Below, piece by piece: positions 20,465-26,320 of a stretch of DNA of 27,500 bases (positions are counted from its first letter, which is position 1; each line of letters starts with the position of its first letter). Source of the DNA: Chrysomallon squamiferum (lineage: Eukaryota; Mollusca; Gastropoda; Neomphalida; Peltospiridae); NCBI GenBank assembly GCA_012295275.1, contig CM022679.1:15075842-15103341 (forward strand), written 5' to 3'. Position numbers and translations under genes: made by a program. A model generated the notes under the pieces. It had not been told where the DNA came from and searched no databases. It saw only the letters and a list, made by a program, of their open reading frames with translations.

Positions 20465-21033
20465 CTGCTTAATCCTGCAGTACAAGTTTTAGAGATCATA
20501 AGAAAATTCAAAAATCAAACATTCATTTATTAGTAGTATTGTTTTGGTTGATTTTGATTTTTAGTAAAAAAAAAAAATTCTATGAAAATAAGTAATAAAA
20601 ATAAGTAATTTTTGTATGAAAGTTTAAAATAATATATTCAGGATTTCCCAACATTCATATTAATAATCAAACTTCACACGTTAAAATGACGAAGGACACA
20701 ATTAACTAATTTCATGGTTTTTATGAGTTATTAAGGACAAAGCACTATTTAATATTACCCTGGATATTGAAATCTCATTGGTACTTGATGATTATAGCTA
20801 GTATCAGCTTCTAGTCTGTTTTCATAATATTAAGTACAACAGATCTGTTTTATTTCAACAAAAACTTGTAGCATTTTACAAAAAATGTAAATGAATTTCA
20901 TTTCTAGTTCAACAGTCAGGACAATGGCCTAATTTCAGCTTTATTTTCATTTTCAGGTATTTCCAGTCATGTCCAACATCTCAGCTTGACATCACTTCTG
21001 TTAACTGTTTTGTTTTGTGTGGCATTCAGCTGA
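1050..21033 (+). CDS. Mesothelin/otoancorin/stereocilin-like GPI-anchored protein, 25 coding exons, 1219 aa
   Basis: The spliced frame runs through 25 exons (1050-1119, 5849-6070, 6826-6986, 7284-7484, 8168-8331, 9165-9348, 9777-9898, 10056-10161, 10640-10831, 11011-11046, 11353-11517, 12066-12221, 12985-13182, 13496-13605, 13837-14002, 14619-14803, 15226-15313, 15680-15878, 16444-16619, 17156-17311, 18179-18324, 18987-19129, 19405-19502, 19915-20053, 20957-21033). All junctions are GT-AG and phase-consistent. Domains in order: signal peptide 1-~28; acidic region ~29-220 with Asp209-217; helical repeats ~221-842; charged linker ending in a furin-type site (Lys901 to Arg906); C-terminal domain 907-~1192; GPI signal ~1193-1219. 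Sequons are at N65, N91, N106, N164, N203, N999, N1192 and N1193. Known of the family: extracellular, often GPI-anchored, superhelical repeat proteins of apical surfaces and extracellular gels. Inferred role: a cell-surface adhesion or matrix protein. Gene model confidence is high except exon 2/3 and the exon 4 donor; the family call is moderate. Confidence 0.82.
1214..1259. repeat. 18-bp inverted repeat (hairpin)
   Basis: Arms 1214-1231 and 1242-1259 are complementary at 17 of 18 positions around a 10-base AATATATATA loop. Lies about 100 bases into intron 1. Confidence 0.8.
1806..1851. repeat. (TTA)n microsatellite
   Basis: ATT/TTA trinucleotide array in intron 1, preceded by TTTA tetranucleotides (about 1759-1780). 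Confidence 0.95.
2008..2042. repeat. (GT)n microsatellite
   Basis: Pure GT array in intron 1. Confidence 0.95.
2359..2413. repeat. (TA)n microsatellite
   Basis: Long TA array grading into TTTA/TTTTA/TTTTG-rich sequence to about 2600. Confidence 0.95.
3235..3750. repeat. Degenerate ~40-bp minisatellite
   Basis: A core like TTCAGATATNAGAAAC recurs with about 36-46 base spacing (cores near 3241, 3284, 3324, 3370, 3406, 3446, 3487, 3524, then 3572, 3608, 3697, 3738). The best pair is TTCAGATAATAGAAACTTTCG (from 3320) and TTCAGGTATTAGAAACCTTCG (from 3442), 122 bases apart, about three units. Confidence 0.5.
4068..4141. repeat. (CAT)n followed by (CT)n
   Basis: Short ATC trinucleotide tract then a pure CT array, after a poly-T run at 4017-4040. 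Confidence 0.95.
5377..5504. mobile_element. Possible hAT-like miniature inverted-repeat element
   Basis: The left end reads CAGGGACGGATCCTAAATCC; the right end, on the opposite strand, reads GCGGATCCTGCATCCAGATG. The shared CGGATCCT-x-x-ATCC inverted ends and a CAGGG start are reminiscent of hAT-type terminal repeats. The right tip is degenerate and no clear target duplication is seen. Confidence 0.3.
5724..5809. repeat. (GA)n microsatellite at the end of intron 1
   Basis: GA array ending about 40 bases before the exon 2 acceptor, so it lies between any branch point and upstream intron sequence. Confidence 0.95.
5849..6070 (+). CDS. Exon 2: acidic N-terminal region
   Basis: Residues 24-97, in phase with exon 1 (G|GT makes Gly24). 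Begins with the end of the signal peptide, then a D/E/N/R-rich low-complexity stretch ([12 protein letters not shown]), then an amphipathic Leu/Met segment. Sequons at N65 and N91. The acceptor is TACTTCAG. The donor taken is AAAC|GTATGA, the only one near the end that rejoins exon 3 in frame; reading through meets a TAG at 6079-6081. The 3' boundary is less certain than the 5' one. Confidence 0.72.
6071..6825 (+). other. Intron 2
   Basis: Holds poly-T runs (6146-6172, 6338-6351), a (TA)n array (6641-6691) and ATGT/GTAC tetranucleotide repeats (6695-6755). No other gene seen. Confidence 0.65.
6641..6755. repeat. (TA)n plus (ATGT)n compound microsatellite
   Basis: TA array followed by ATGT/GTAC tetranucleotides shortly before exon 3. 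Confidence 0.95.
6826..6986 (+). CDS. Exon 3: Asp-rich helical segment
   Basis: Residues 98-151. The acceptor TTTTTCCTTTTTAG sits on a good pyrimidine tract and the donor is CTTTCA|GTAAGT, phase 0. The segment holds a predicted helix ([14 protein letters not shown]), an acidic linker and a DPDDLF turn motif resembling the LPDDLF turn of exon 5. Sequon at N106; Cys109. Confidence 0.7.
7284..7484 (+). CDS. Exon 4: basic segment ending in nine-Asp run
   Basis: Residues 152-218. Contains Cys157, Cys171 and Cys193, sequons N164 and N203, a basic patch (SRRKGSK) and then Asp209-217 plus Glu218. The acceptor is CATTTCAG|GACACT. The donor must be GAG|GTTGGT, because exon 5 is open only in phase 0; this is weak at +3 to +6. 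The stronger-looking GTATGC four bases downstream would shift the frame into a stop. Unspliced, the frame ends at TAG 7521-7523. Confidence 0.7.
7485..8167 (+). other. Intron 4
   Basis: Contains a (TGCG)n/(GT) tract (about 7647-7672), a GACA/GATA-rich stretch (7710-7780) and the antisense reverse-transcriptase relic at 7862-8007. The acceptor lies in a T-rich tract. Confidence 0.65.
7862..8007 (-). pseudogene. Relic of a non-LTR retrotransposon reverse-transcriptase C-terminus
   Basis: Read on the minus strand from 8007, one frame gives [20 protein letters not shown], continuing [10 protein letters not shown]. After a frame slip near 7915-7921 another frame gives [18 protein letters not shown] and a stop at 7864-7862. 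The W-R-x-x-V-K-x-D ... L-x-x-L-A ... Q-W-R-S-M-x-x-A-L order is the style of the tail after the RT domain in mollusc LINE-type ORFs (recognised from pattern, not from a search). It is short, frameshifted and antisense to the host gene, so it is dead. Confidence 0.5.
8168..8331 (+). CDS. Exon 5: helical repeat with LPDD turn
   Basis: Residues 219-272 plus two bases of Ser273. Acceptor TTCTTAACAG, donor TCTAG|GTAAAT (phase 2). Two Gln/Leu-rich helices are followed by an acidic [15 protein letters not shown] motif (Leu265-Pro266), the first clear example of the L-P turn that recurs through the protein. Confidence 0.82.
8332..9164 (+). other. Intron 5
   Basis: AT-rich intron with (TTA)n at 8356-8391 and a C10-A9 homopolymer junction near 8902-8920. 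No supportable gene; the frames on both strands look non-coding. Confidence 0.75.
9165..9348 (+). CDS. Exon 6: helical repeat
   Basis: Residues 273-334. Completes the exon 5 unit (helix [12 protein letters not shown]), followed by a basic stretch and then [20 protein letters not shown], a typical L-x-x-D-I-x-x-L-G helix start. Acceptor ATTACAG, donor GAA|GTAAGT, phase 0. Confidence 0.85.
9349..9776 (+). other. Intron 6
   Basis: AT-rich sequence with an A-rich patch near 9607-9660; nothing else recognised. Confidence 0.75.
9777..9898 (+). CDS. Exon 7: acidic helical repeat
   Basis: Residues 335-374 plus two bases of Lys375. Opens with a strongly acidic helix ([15 protein letters not shown]) and ends FKPNDLKK. 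Acceptor TTTGTTTTAG, donor AAA|GTATAT-type, phase 2, the same phase as after exons 5, 14, 16 and 21. Confidence 0.8.
10056..10161 (+). CDS. Exon 8: helical repeat
   Basis: Residues 375-410. Completes the exon 7 unit with LLPFQKGN, then a Leu/Ala helix ([11 protein letters not shown]) and an acidic end DMDIGDE. Acceptor CATTTCAG, donor GAG|GTATTG, phase 0. Confidence 0.8.
10162..10639 (+). other. Intron 8
   Basis: AT-rich intron, no repeats of note and no gene seen. Confidence 0.75.
10640..10831 (+). CDS. Exon 9: helical repeat with QLP turn
   Basis: Residues 411-474. Contains [20 protein letters not shown] followed by PARAV. This lines up with exon 16 ([20 protein letters not shown]) and exon 21 ([20 protein letters not shown]). 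Acceptor GATCAG, donor GAG|GTATGA; both flanking introns are phase 0. Confidence 0.88.
10896..10918. repeat. Short (CT)n in intron 9
   Basis: CT dinucleotide tract between exons 9 and 10. Confidence 0.9.
11011..11046 (+). CDS. Exon 10: 36-nt in-frame microexon
   Basis: Residues 475-486, [12 protein letters not shown]. Acceptor TTATTTTCAG, donor GAG|GTAGGC, phase 0 on both sides, so it can be included or skipped without changing the frame. Its first bases closely resemble the start of exon 11 (ARDLTELK), suggesting a partial duplication. Whether it is always included cannot be judged from the sequence. Confidence 0.65.
11061..11345. repeat. Tandem duplication inside intron 10
   Basis: Copy A (about 11061-11196) and copy B (about 11206-11345) share blocks such as ATCAGTTAATGAATA (11121 and 11261), ATTATGA/TAC...AATGGTAT and GAT-ATTATCTT, offset by about 140-146 bases. 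The duplication fills nearly the whole intron between two exons that both begin ARDL. Confidence 0.7.
11353..11517 (+). CDS. Exon 11: acidic helical repeat with MPDD turn
   Basis: Residues 487-541. Helix [17 protein letters not shown] leads into [14 protein letters not shown] (Met513-Pro514), then [13 protein letters not shown]. Acceptor TCTGATTCAG, donor AAG|GTATGA, phase 0. Confidence 0.87.
11518..12065 (+). other. Intron 11
   Basis: Contains an open, non-repetitive stretch (11669-11943) preceded by an acceptor-like TGTAG. It ends in TAG with no donor and would not fit the host frame. Otherwise AT-rich. Confidence 0.7.
12066..12221 (+). CDS. Exon 12: helical repeat
   Basis: Residues 542-593. 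An aromatic/Ala-rich helix ([13 protein letters not shown]) and an acidic [18 protein letters not shown] segment stand where other units have the L-P turn. Acceptor CCTTTTCAG, donor TTG|GTCAGT, phase 0. Confidence 0.85.
12222..12984 (+). other. Intron 12
   Basis: AT-rich intron with no recognisable element. Confidence 0.75.
12985..13182 (+). CDS. Exon 13: helical repeat with FPDD turn
   Basis: Residues 594-659. Contains [20 protein letters not shown] (turn at Phe634-Pro635), then a Leu/Ser helix (EVLSLSGIL). Acceptor TTACCCAG, donor CAG|GTATTA, phase 0. Confidence 0.87.
13183..13495 (+). other. Intron 13
   Basis: AT-rich, with GAAT-type and TTTA tetranucleotides and a short (TTA)n near 13385-13402. 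Confidence 0.75.
13496..13605 (+). CDS. Exon 14: acidic helical segment
   Basis: Residues 660-695 plus two bases of Met696. Helix [14 protein letters not shown], then acidic [14 protein letters not shown] and APFLIH. Acceptor TTATTTTCAG, donor CATAT|GTAAAT, phase 2. Confidence 0.85.
13837..14002 (+). CDS. Exon 15: basic helical segment
   Basis: Residues 696-751. Unusually Lys-rich for this protein ([15 protein letters not shown], then [10 protein letters not shown]), ending in an amphipathic helix ([15 protein letters not shown]). Acceptor AACTTCAG, donor AAG|GTATGT, phase 0. Confidence 0.87.
14003..14618 (+). other. Intron 15
   Basis: AT-rich intron. The block CTAGATATCAGTAAAAA occurs twice (about 14484 and 14529), a small local duplication. 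No gene seen. Confidence 0.7.
14619..14803 (+). CDS. Exon 16: helical repeat with QLPRE turn
   Basis: Residues 752-812 plus two bases of Pro813. [20 protein letters not shown] is the clearest family-type repeat in the protein and aligns with exon 9. Acceptor GTTTGCAG, donor CC|GTAAGT, phase 2. Confidence 0.9.
14804..15225 (+). other. Intron 16
   Basis: T-rich then A-rich intron with nothing recognised. Confidence 0.75.
15226..15313 (+). CDS. Exon 17: short Cys-containing exon
   Basis: Residues 813-842. [19 protein letters not shown] then LKSIC: a W-x-C helix pair with Cys816 and Cys841, which could pair. Acceptor TTTTTGTAG, donor TCA|GTAAGT, phase 0. It completes the phase 0-2-0 pair begun by exon 16. 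Confidence 0.87.
15331..15375. repeat. (GT)n microsatellite in intron 17
   Basis: Long GT array 18 bases after the exon 17 donor. The rest of intron 17 (to 15679) is T-rich. Confidence 0.95.
15680..15878 (+). CDS. Exon 18: charged linker with furin-type site
   Basis: Residues 843-908. After a short helix the exon becomes low-complexity and highly charged (KEKKDE-like and [10 protein letters not shown] stretches), then a short helix, then K-R-R-R-K-R at 901-906 followed by Ala907-Ser908. This fits the proprotein-convertase pattern R-x-K/R-R. The linker is a good candidate for an exposed cleavage loop between two folded halves. Acceptor CATTGTAG, donor TCAG|GTGAGT, phase 1. Confidence 0.88.
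15854..15871 (+). other. Furin-type cleavage site codons (K-R-R-R-K-R)
   Basis: Codons for residues 901-906. Cleavage after Arg906 would release an N-terminal fragment of about 878 residues (after signal removal) and leave a C-terminal piece of about 285-290 residues on the GPI anchor. Vertebrate mesothelin precursors are cut by furin into a soluble N-terminal factor and a GPI-linked piece of about 300 residues. The site is seen directly; its use is inferred. Confidence 0.65.
15879..16443 (+). other. Intron 18
   Basis: Contains a pyrimidine-rich stretch of TCTATCTC/CTCT/TGTG type repeats (about 16010-16265). No gene seen. Confidence 0.75.
16444..16619 (+). CDS. Exon 19: start of the C-terminal domain
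   Basis: Residues 909-967, just after the furin-type site. [11 protein letters not shown] with Cys913, then Cys943 ([13 protein letters not shown]) and a W-T-K-E-Q-L-x-x-L-L helix. The C-x(n)-C-F-x-x-L-G then W-x-x-x-Q-L pattern is reminiscent of otoancorin/mesothelin C-terminal domains. Acceptor CCAACAG, donor CAG|GTAATA, phase 0. Confidence 0.88.
16620..17155 (+). other. Intron 19
   Basis: Holds an A-rich AAATA/AATAA tract at about 16921-17060; otherwise unremarkable. Confidence 0.75.
17156..17311 (+). CDS. Exon 20: C-terminal domain
   Basis: Residues 968-1019. [20 protein letters not shown], then [20 protein letters not shown]. Sequon at N999. Acceptor TTTTGCAG, donor CAG|GTATAA, both introns phase 0. 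Confidence 0.87.
17312..18178 (+). other. Intron 20
   Basis: AT-rich intron with no recognisable gene or element. Confidence 0.75.
18179..18324 (+). CDS. Exon 21: C-terminal domain repeat with QLPSE turn
   Basis: Residues 1020-1067 plus two bases of Lys1068. [20 protein letters not shown] matches the exon 9 and 16 repeats (turn at Leu1062-Pro1063, Cys1052). Acceptor TTGTTTCAG, donor CAA|GTAAAT, phase 2. Confidence 0.87.
18325..18986 (+). other. Intron 21
   Basis: Contains a degenerate TAG/GTA trinucleotide patch (about 18388-18430). The minus-strand open frame here looks non-coding. Confidence 0.75.
18987..19129 (+). CDS. Exon 22: C-terminal domain
   Basis: Residues 1068-1115 plus one base of Gly1116. 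Helix [20 protein letters not shown] (Cys1080), then an [20 protein letters not shown] segment. Acceptor TTCATTCAG, donor ATTG|GTATGT, phase 1. Confidence 0.87.
19405..19502 (+). CDS. Exon 23: C-terminal domain
   Basis: Residues 1116-1148. [20 protein letters not shown] followed by [11 protein letters not shown]: the l-x-x-x-Q-I-x-x-L spacing and terminal I-P turn typical of the last family repeats. Acceptor TTTTGCAG, donor AAG|GTAATC, phase 0. Confidence 0.88.
19503..19914 (+). other. Intron 23
   Basis: AT-rich with short AATAAT tracts near 19570-19620; no gene seen. Confidence 0.75.
19915..20053 (+). CDS. Exon 24: last repeat and GPI attachment region
   Basis: Residues 1149-1194. [20 protein letters not shown] keeps the L-S-x-x-Q-L-x-x-x-S-x-x-Q-A pattern characteristic of mesothelin/otoancorin C-termini. 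It ends PFGNNT, where Gly1191, Asn1192 or Asn1193 could be the GPI omega site. Acceptor GTTACAG, donor ACAA|GTAAGT, phase 1. Confidence 0.88.
20054..20956 (+). other. Intron 24
   Basis: Last intron; holds a (GT)n array at 20427-20462. Nothing else recognised. Confidence 0.75.
20427..20462. repeat. (GT)n microsatellite in intron 24
   Basis: Pure GT array. Confidence 0.95.
20957..21033 (+). CDS. Exon 25: hydrophobic tail (GPI signal) and stop
   Basis: Residues 1195-1219 and TGA at 21031-21033. A polar spacer ([10 protein letters not shown]) is followed by a hydrophobic stretch [14 protein letters not shown] ending one residue before the stop with no cytoplasmic basic tail. That is the form of a GPI-transfer signal rather than a transmembrane anchor. 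Acceptor CATTTTCAG. Confidence 0.85.
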
Positions 21034-21463
21034 ATTGTTCAGTGATGATCAAAATTCTTTTTATGATTTTAAGTTTTATGTTTTTTATTATTGAAAAAAC
21101 AGATAGATATATACACATAACCACAAATGTATGTACACATACATATATATACAAATATGCCCATACACACAAATTCATTCAGATACACATATATATGTGT
21201 AAATTAAAACTCTCAAACAAATCATTTACAATAACTGCAAATTTTCTTTTTACTTCTGTTGTGATGACAATAACCACATATCTATGTTGATGTAATCCTT
21301 TTTTATTGTTTCATTAACTTTTAAATTAACCTAAATGGATTAATTAGTTACCTCATGCTGTAGTAACATGTATTAGAAGTAACTGATATACCCGCCATAC
21401 ACTGAAAACATGTCCCAAAACACAGAGATCTATTTATTTCTCTACATCTTCAGCTTCACTTAA

Positions 21464-21503
<40 letters not shown>

Positions 21504-22770
21504 TTGTTTATCACTAACAGAAAAACAAATTATGTTTGTATTGTTGTGAATGATTGTTTTCCAAAAAGATAAATGGCAAAACATGATCACAGACTTTTTA
21601 TAAACTGTATGCGTGCATGTGTGTGTTTCTGTGTGTGTTCGTATTTATTTCTTTAAATTTGTATACATATATCCATTCAAAGTTTTTACTCTGTTAGTAA
21701 TTTTTTAGAATGGATTTCATTTTTACAAACCATAAATATGTTAGTAAATTTAAAATAAATATAATTTCCTAAAAATATTTGGACAAAATAATAACAAAAT
21801 GAGACAGCATGGCTAAAAATCAACCACATCCACATGTAAAGTTCTCAGAAATATATACTGACATAATTTTAAAGTTTTTTGTATGTACAGTTCAAACAAA
21901 GTCAAGGACAGCTCAGTTGCTTAGTTGCAGTTTGTCTAACAATGTAAAGAGTATATATCCAAAACAAATTTGAGTAAAGGAATTTTAAACACAAAGCAAA
22001 TTTATTTTATTATTGTTATTATTATTTTTTTAAATCAGTTTGTAATTGGGGATGAGAGTGTGAATCAGATTTAATTTTCTGAATTTCACAAAAGCTCATC
22101 ACATCACTAAGTTAAGATACAGCTGAAAGTTTAATAATATGCAAACCCAACATTCTCAAAAATTACCAACTTGTAATTGGGAACAAAACTTTTGAAAAGA
22201 AAGTTTGTTCTTGAGTGAAGAACCAGAATTTCCTTGCCTACACTGATGAAATATTTTTGTGTCAAATGATTGTAACTTCTGTGATATTCTTAAAGGAAGT
22301 AAAAACATTTTTGTATTTCATGTTATTCTGTCATAATTTTAATTTGTATTATAAGAAAATTAGAAAAAGATTGTAATGAGATACGTGTGTGTGTGTGGGA
22401 TATGTAAATATATCTAAAAATAAAAAATAATAAAAAAAATTAACATTATAAATGATACATGTAAATTTATTCACATATACACACATTTCACTTATAACCA
22501 TCACACTTTTTGAATAATCTTCAAACAGCAAGATCAAATCCTGTCAATGTAATTTTCCTATTTGCCAGTCAGTCAGCCAGCAGTATTTAACTTCTCTGAT
22601 AAGTTGTTATCCAAAAAATAATTATCTATAAATAATTTATTTACACTATTCAAAGGTGAATTAATTAATTTTCATTTATTTATTATTTTGTATTTATTTT
22701 ATTATTATTTTTTATTTTTTTATTTAATTAGTAAGTTAGCTAGTTAGTTAGTTATTCTTTTTGGGGGGGT
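21034..22770. other. 3' UTR and downstream non-coding DNA
   Basis: Begins with the 3' UTR of the gene (length unknown). Contains CA/TA-rich tracts (21100-21200) and (TTA)n at about 21463-21500. No coding exon seen on either strand. Confidence 0.6.
21203..21208 (+). terminator. Candidate polyadenylation signal ATTAAA
   Basis: Lies 170 bases after the stop codon and is followed at 21241-21264 by a T/GT-rich stretch that could serve as the downstream element. Alternative AATAAA hexamers (for example 21754-21759) are common in this AT-rich DNA, so the true 3' end is uncertain. Confidence 0.25.
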
Positions 22771-22772
22771 CT

Positions 22773-23120
22773 GTATTGAATGAGTGACATAAATACCATA
22801 TCAAAGGAGTGACGTGACAAAGTATAATTAAAATTATATTTAAAAAAAAAAAAAAAGATTAAAATTATTAAGATTTTATTTAAAAAACAAGAACCACTGA
22901 ATTGTAGATATATTTTAAGCTTGTTTACAATTCTTGTTCTCCATCACTGAAATTATCTTCTTGAACTGAAATGCAGATTGTGCACAATTCCACAAAGGTA
23001 TTCATCGAAAGGAATGATTCCATGTCTCCTGACAACAGTTGTTGCCTCACCTACCACTAAGTTGTCACTCCTTTGAAATTTATATCTGTTTTACTCCTTT
23101 GTTATGTCACTCCTTTGAAT
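22773..23120. mobile_element. MITE-like element with inverted CAAAGGAGTGAC ends
   Basis: The left part has TATTGAATGAGTGACATAA (22773-22791) and TCAAAGGAGTGACGTGACAAAG (from 22801). The right part, on the opposite strand, has ATTCAAAGGAGTGACATAAC (outer, ending 23120) and TTCAAAGGAGTGAC (inner, 23064-23077). The ends therefore form inverted repeats with an outer and an inner motif. The interior is less AT-rich and non-coding. No clear target duplication found. Confidence 0.5.
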
Positions 23121-23199
23121 AGAACTGCTTTTTTTAAATTACATATATATATATAAATATGTATATATGTGTATGTGTGTATGTCTAAATATGTATGTA

Positions 23200-23640
23200 T
23201 GGATGTACATTTATTTTATTTTAATTCATTTATTTTATTTAATCTTCTTTATTTAATTTCACTCATTTTGGGAATCTCATTCCTCATACTGACCGTTTTG
23301 TTTTTTTGTTTTTTTATCTACAGTTTGATTTATTCTATGTTGGTTCATTCAGTTATTTATTTATTTGTTTTGTTTATTTGATTATTATTGCTATTTATTT
23401 CTTTATTTTTTAATTATCAATAATTAATTTTAATTTAGCTAATTTTATTTAATTAATTAATTTTTTATTTATTTAATAATATGATCATTATTTGGAATCT
23501 GAGTTAATTAATTTTACATCATTCATTTATTATCAATTTAATGTATTTTTATTTATTTTTTTATTCATATATTTTATTTACCTTTCTTTTTTGTTTTATT
23601 TATTTTACTTATTTTTATTACTTATTTTCATAGAAAAAAA
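23200..23640. other. TTTATT-rich low-complexity DNA
   Basis: Degenerate TTTA/TTTTATT repeats with no coding signal. Confidence 0.8.
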
Positions 23641-24480
23641 AAAACACTTTTAAATAAATTTAAAAAAATACAGAAGACAACCTCCACTTTATTTCACGTT
23701 CTAGCAGGTATATTGTTCCATTAATATAATCTGGACGTAAAACGTAATAAATAATTACAGTGGTTACCTTTCTTTTGTTTCACTAAATAAATATTGCCTT
23801 TTGAAATAAACAAAATGAAAATATTACTTTAATAACATGGAAGTATAATATATGCTTCATATGTAAGGAATCGGACACAGAATTAGAATATGATAAAAAT
23901 ATACATACAAAAACAACAAAACATTAAAATTAGTATTAAATTAATACTATAAAATAAATAAATCAAATTCCAAAATAATAATAATAAATAAATAAATAAA
24001 TAAATAAATAAAAAACTTTAATGAGAAATAAAGTATAAAAAGCTATTTGATTTTCGGTTGGCAATGTGTATTTATAGAAACAAGAAAGGTAATTCTTCTA
24101 AATGTTAGTTTCATTTTACGTTATGCGATTTTTATCTAATTTTAATAAATAAATAATACATAAAAATTAAAAATCACTTGACTTTATGCGATTTTTAACT
24201 AATTCTAATAATAAATAAATAATATATACATACATACATATATACAATAAAATAAAAAATCGATCGACTTTATTTCACGTTAACGTTTCAGAAAGCGTAA
24301 CACCTATTAAAATATTTCTGTAGTTTTACGTTAGACATTAGGATTAATTTTAATCTATAATTAAAATTTCTTTAACTATGTTTTATTTACAAATAAGGAT
24401 AAAAAAGAAAAAATGAAAAAGAAAAAAATGTGGGCGAATTTATTTCACTAATTGGCTGGTTAGGTATTTTTACTTTTTAA
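23640..24480. repeat. Local dispersed repeat family, block 1
   Basis: Contains CACTTTATTTCACGTT (23685-23700), GACTTTATTTCACGTT (24266-24281), a variant near 24431, and TTTATAGAAACAAGAAAGGT (24071-24090). TTATGCGATTTTTA-T/A-CTAATT is duplicated at about 24121 and 24184. The same motifs recur at 26110-26580. (AAAT)n tract at about 23987-24011. Confidence 0.55.
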
Positions 24481-25310
24481 TATGTTTTTAGTTTGTATTT
24501 ATTTGTTTAAGGTGGCGTAGACTGTCTATGGTAACGAAAGCGTAACTATTTTGAATATTTGTGTGTTTACATCACATTGGTTAGATCAAGACAACTGAAA
24601 ATAGATGTATGGCTGTTATATGTTAATATAATAGCTGTGCTAGTGTGTGCTTTCTAAATTCTCGTTTTACTCATAATATAAACGTAAGCAGAATAATTAT
24701 TCATATTTTGTAATCTTCATTGTTTAGTTATTTTAAAATCATTAAAAAATGGCATTAAAAGTTTCCTGTAGATTTTAAATTTTATTTTAAAAATGCACTA
24801 AGTTATAGATTGTGCCGTTTTAACGTCGTTTTTTAATCGGTGTAAAGAAAGTTTTGACATTACACCGACCAAAATATAGATATAGAATATCGAATCATAT
24901 AAAAATACACAGGTATGTATGTCATAGAGTAATATGAAAGTATTGACGTTTAAAACGAAAATATTTCTATTTTTTTAATAGGTGTGTTTACATTGACATC
25001 CGCACTCGCTTGGGTACATAAACACCTCGAAAGAAGTAACGTCAATTTCGAGAAGCCGGAATGGAGCCTTTTGTACCCTCCATACGCAAAAATTTTACTA
25101 GTTTTGGAATGTGGAGGTTTTTTGAATATTTGAACGGGAAACTCAAATTTGGCAGGACAGACAGCCGTTTATTATTCTTCACCTTTACCCTAACCCTCCT
25201 TGAACATCTGGTCTGTACCTTGAACGCAGCGACAGTGAGTCACCTAGTGAGTGATGACACCCCCACCTAAAGAGTGGATAATACGGAACTTGTTACTTGA
25301 AAAACGAGTT
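24480..25310. other. Intergenic DNA with an unexplained less AT-rich island
   Basis: From about 24980 to 25310 the composition rises above the surroundings. A 69-codon open frame (25061-25270) starts there after CCGGA, but it has no recognisable domain, signal peptide or codon-level support. It could be an exon of an unseen gene or an old repeat; I do not call it a gene. Confidence 0.4.
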
Positions 25311-26110
25311 CTGGGGGACTGTTCACAAAACATAACATAAAACAAAACAATAAACTCAGTCCATCCAAATAATGTGATCCATCCATATGTAATGTTCATA
25401 TATAACATGTCAAAGATAAATGTTTTCCATTCATAATGTTACTAACACTGCAAAAACAATAAATGTAAATTTTAAATGAAAATATGAATTTGTAAATATA
25501 TATGTAACACACACAGAAACAAAAAATAGGCTTATATAAACACCCTACAAACCCATAAGACATACAGACAAATAACAATACACACACATACACACTCCCA
25601 TAGATAGGGACAAACATAGATGACTTTCTTTTTAACATGTTCTCCCTTTCTTCATTACTGTCAATACTCTCTTTCTTTCTATAATAACTAACTAAAAAGA
25701 TAAATAAATAATATAAAATGAAATAACTCAATTTTCAGATAAATAAATGATTGAATAAATAAATTAAACTTCTGGAATGTCTAGACTAACATTTTTTATC
25801 ACAAGAATTTTTTTTTTTTTTTTAAATCACCACGAAATATCAAAGAAGACTGAGGCTTTGTAAACAACATGTATAACTGCGATGAAGTCCATAAATTGAC
25901 ATGAACATATTATGATATTAACAGTTAGATACCAATTACAAAAACATCTTTATATTTATTTTGCTCATTTTAATGCTATTTAAGCTTCTCTGTTAATTTA
26001 TTCATTTCTTTATTTATTTGTTCATTTTTTTTTAAAGTGTTTCCTTTCGAAAGATGCATATATTATACTATCATAATAATGCAGTTATATATATATTTTT
26101 TTCTAATAAG
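25311..26110. other. Intergenic AT-rich DNA
   Basis: CA/TA-rich and TTTA-rich sequence with a poly-T run near 25808-25823. No gene seen. Confidence 0.75.
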
Positions 26111-26224
26111 CAAAGTTTATTTATAGAAACTGGAAAGGGTAACTCTTACGATTAATTGTCCTACTTTTGTCAAGTTGATTTTTAACTAAATTTAATTTTA
26201 ATTTTAAGCAATATAATTTGTTTA

Positions 26225-26320
<96 letters not shown>

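Noticed and set aside
20957-21033. C-terminal hydrophobic segment as a transmembrane helix
   Set aside because: It is short, runs to the stop codon and lacks a basic cytoplasmic tail, so a GPI signal is the better reading.
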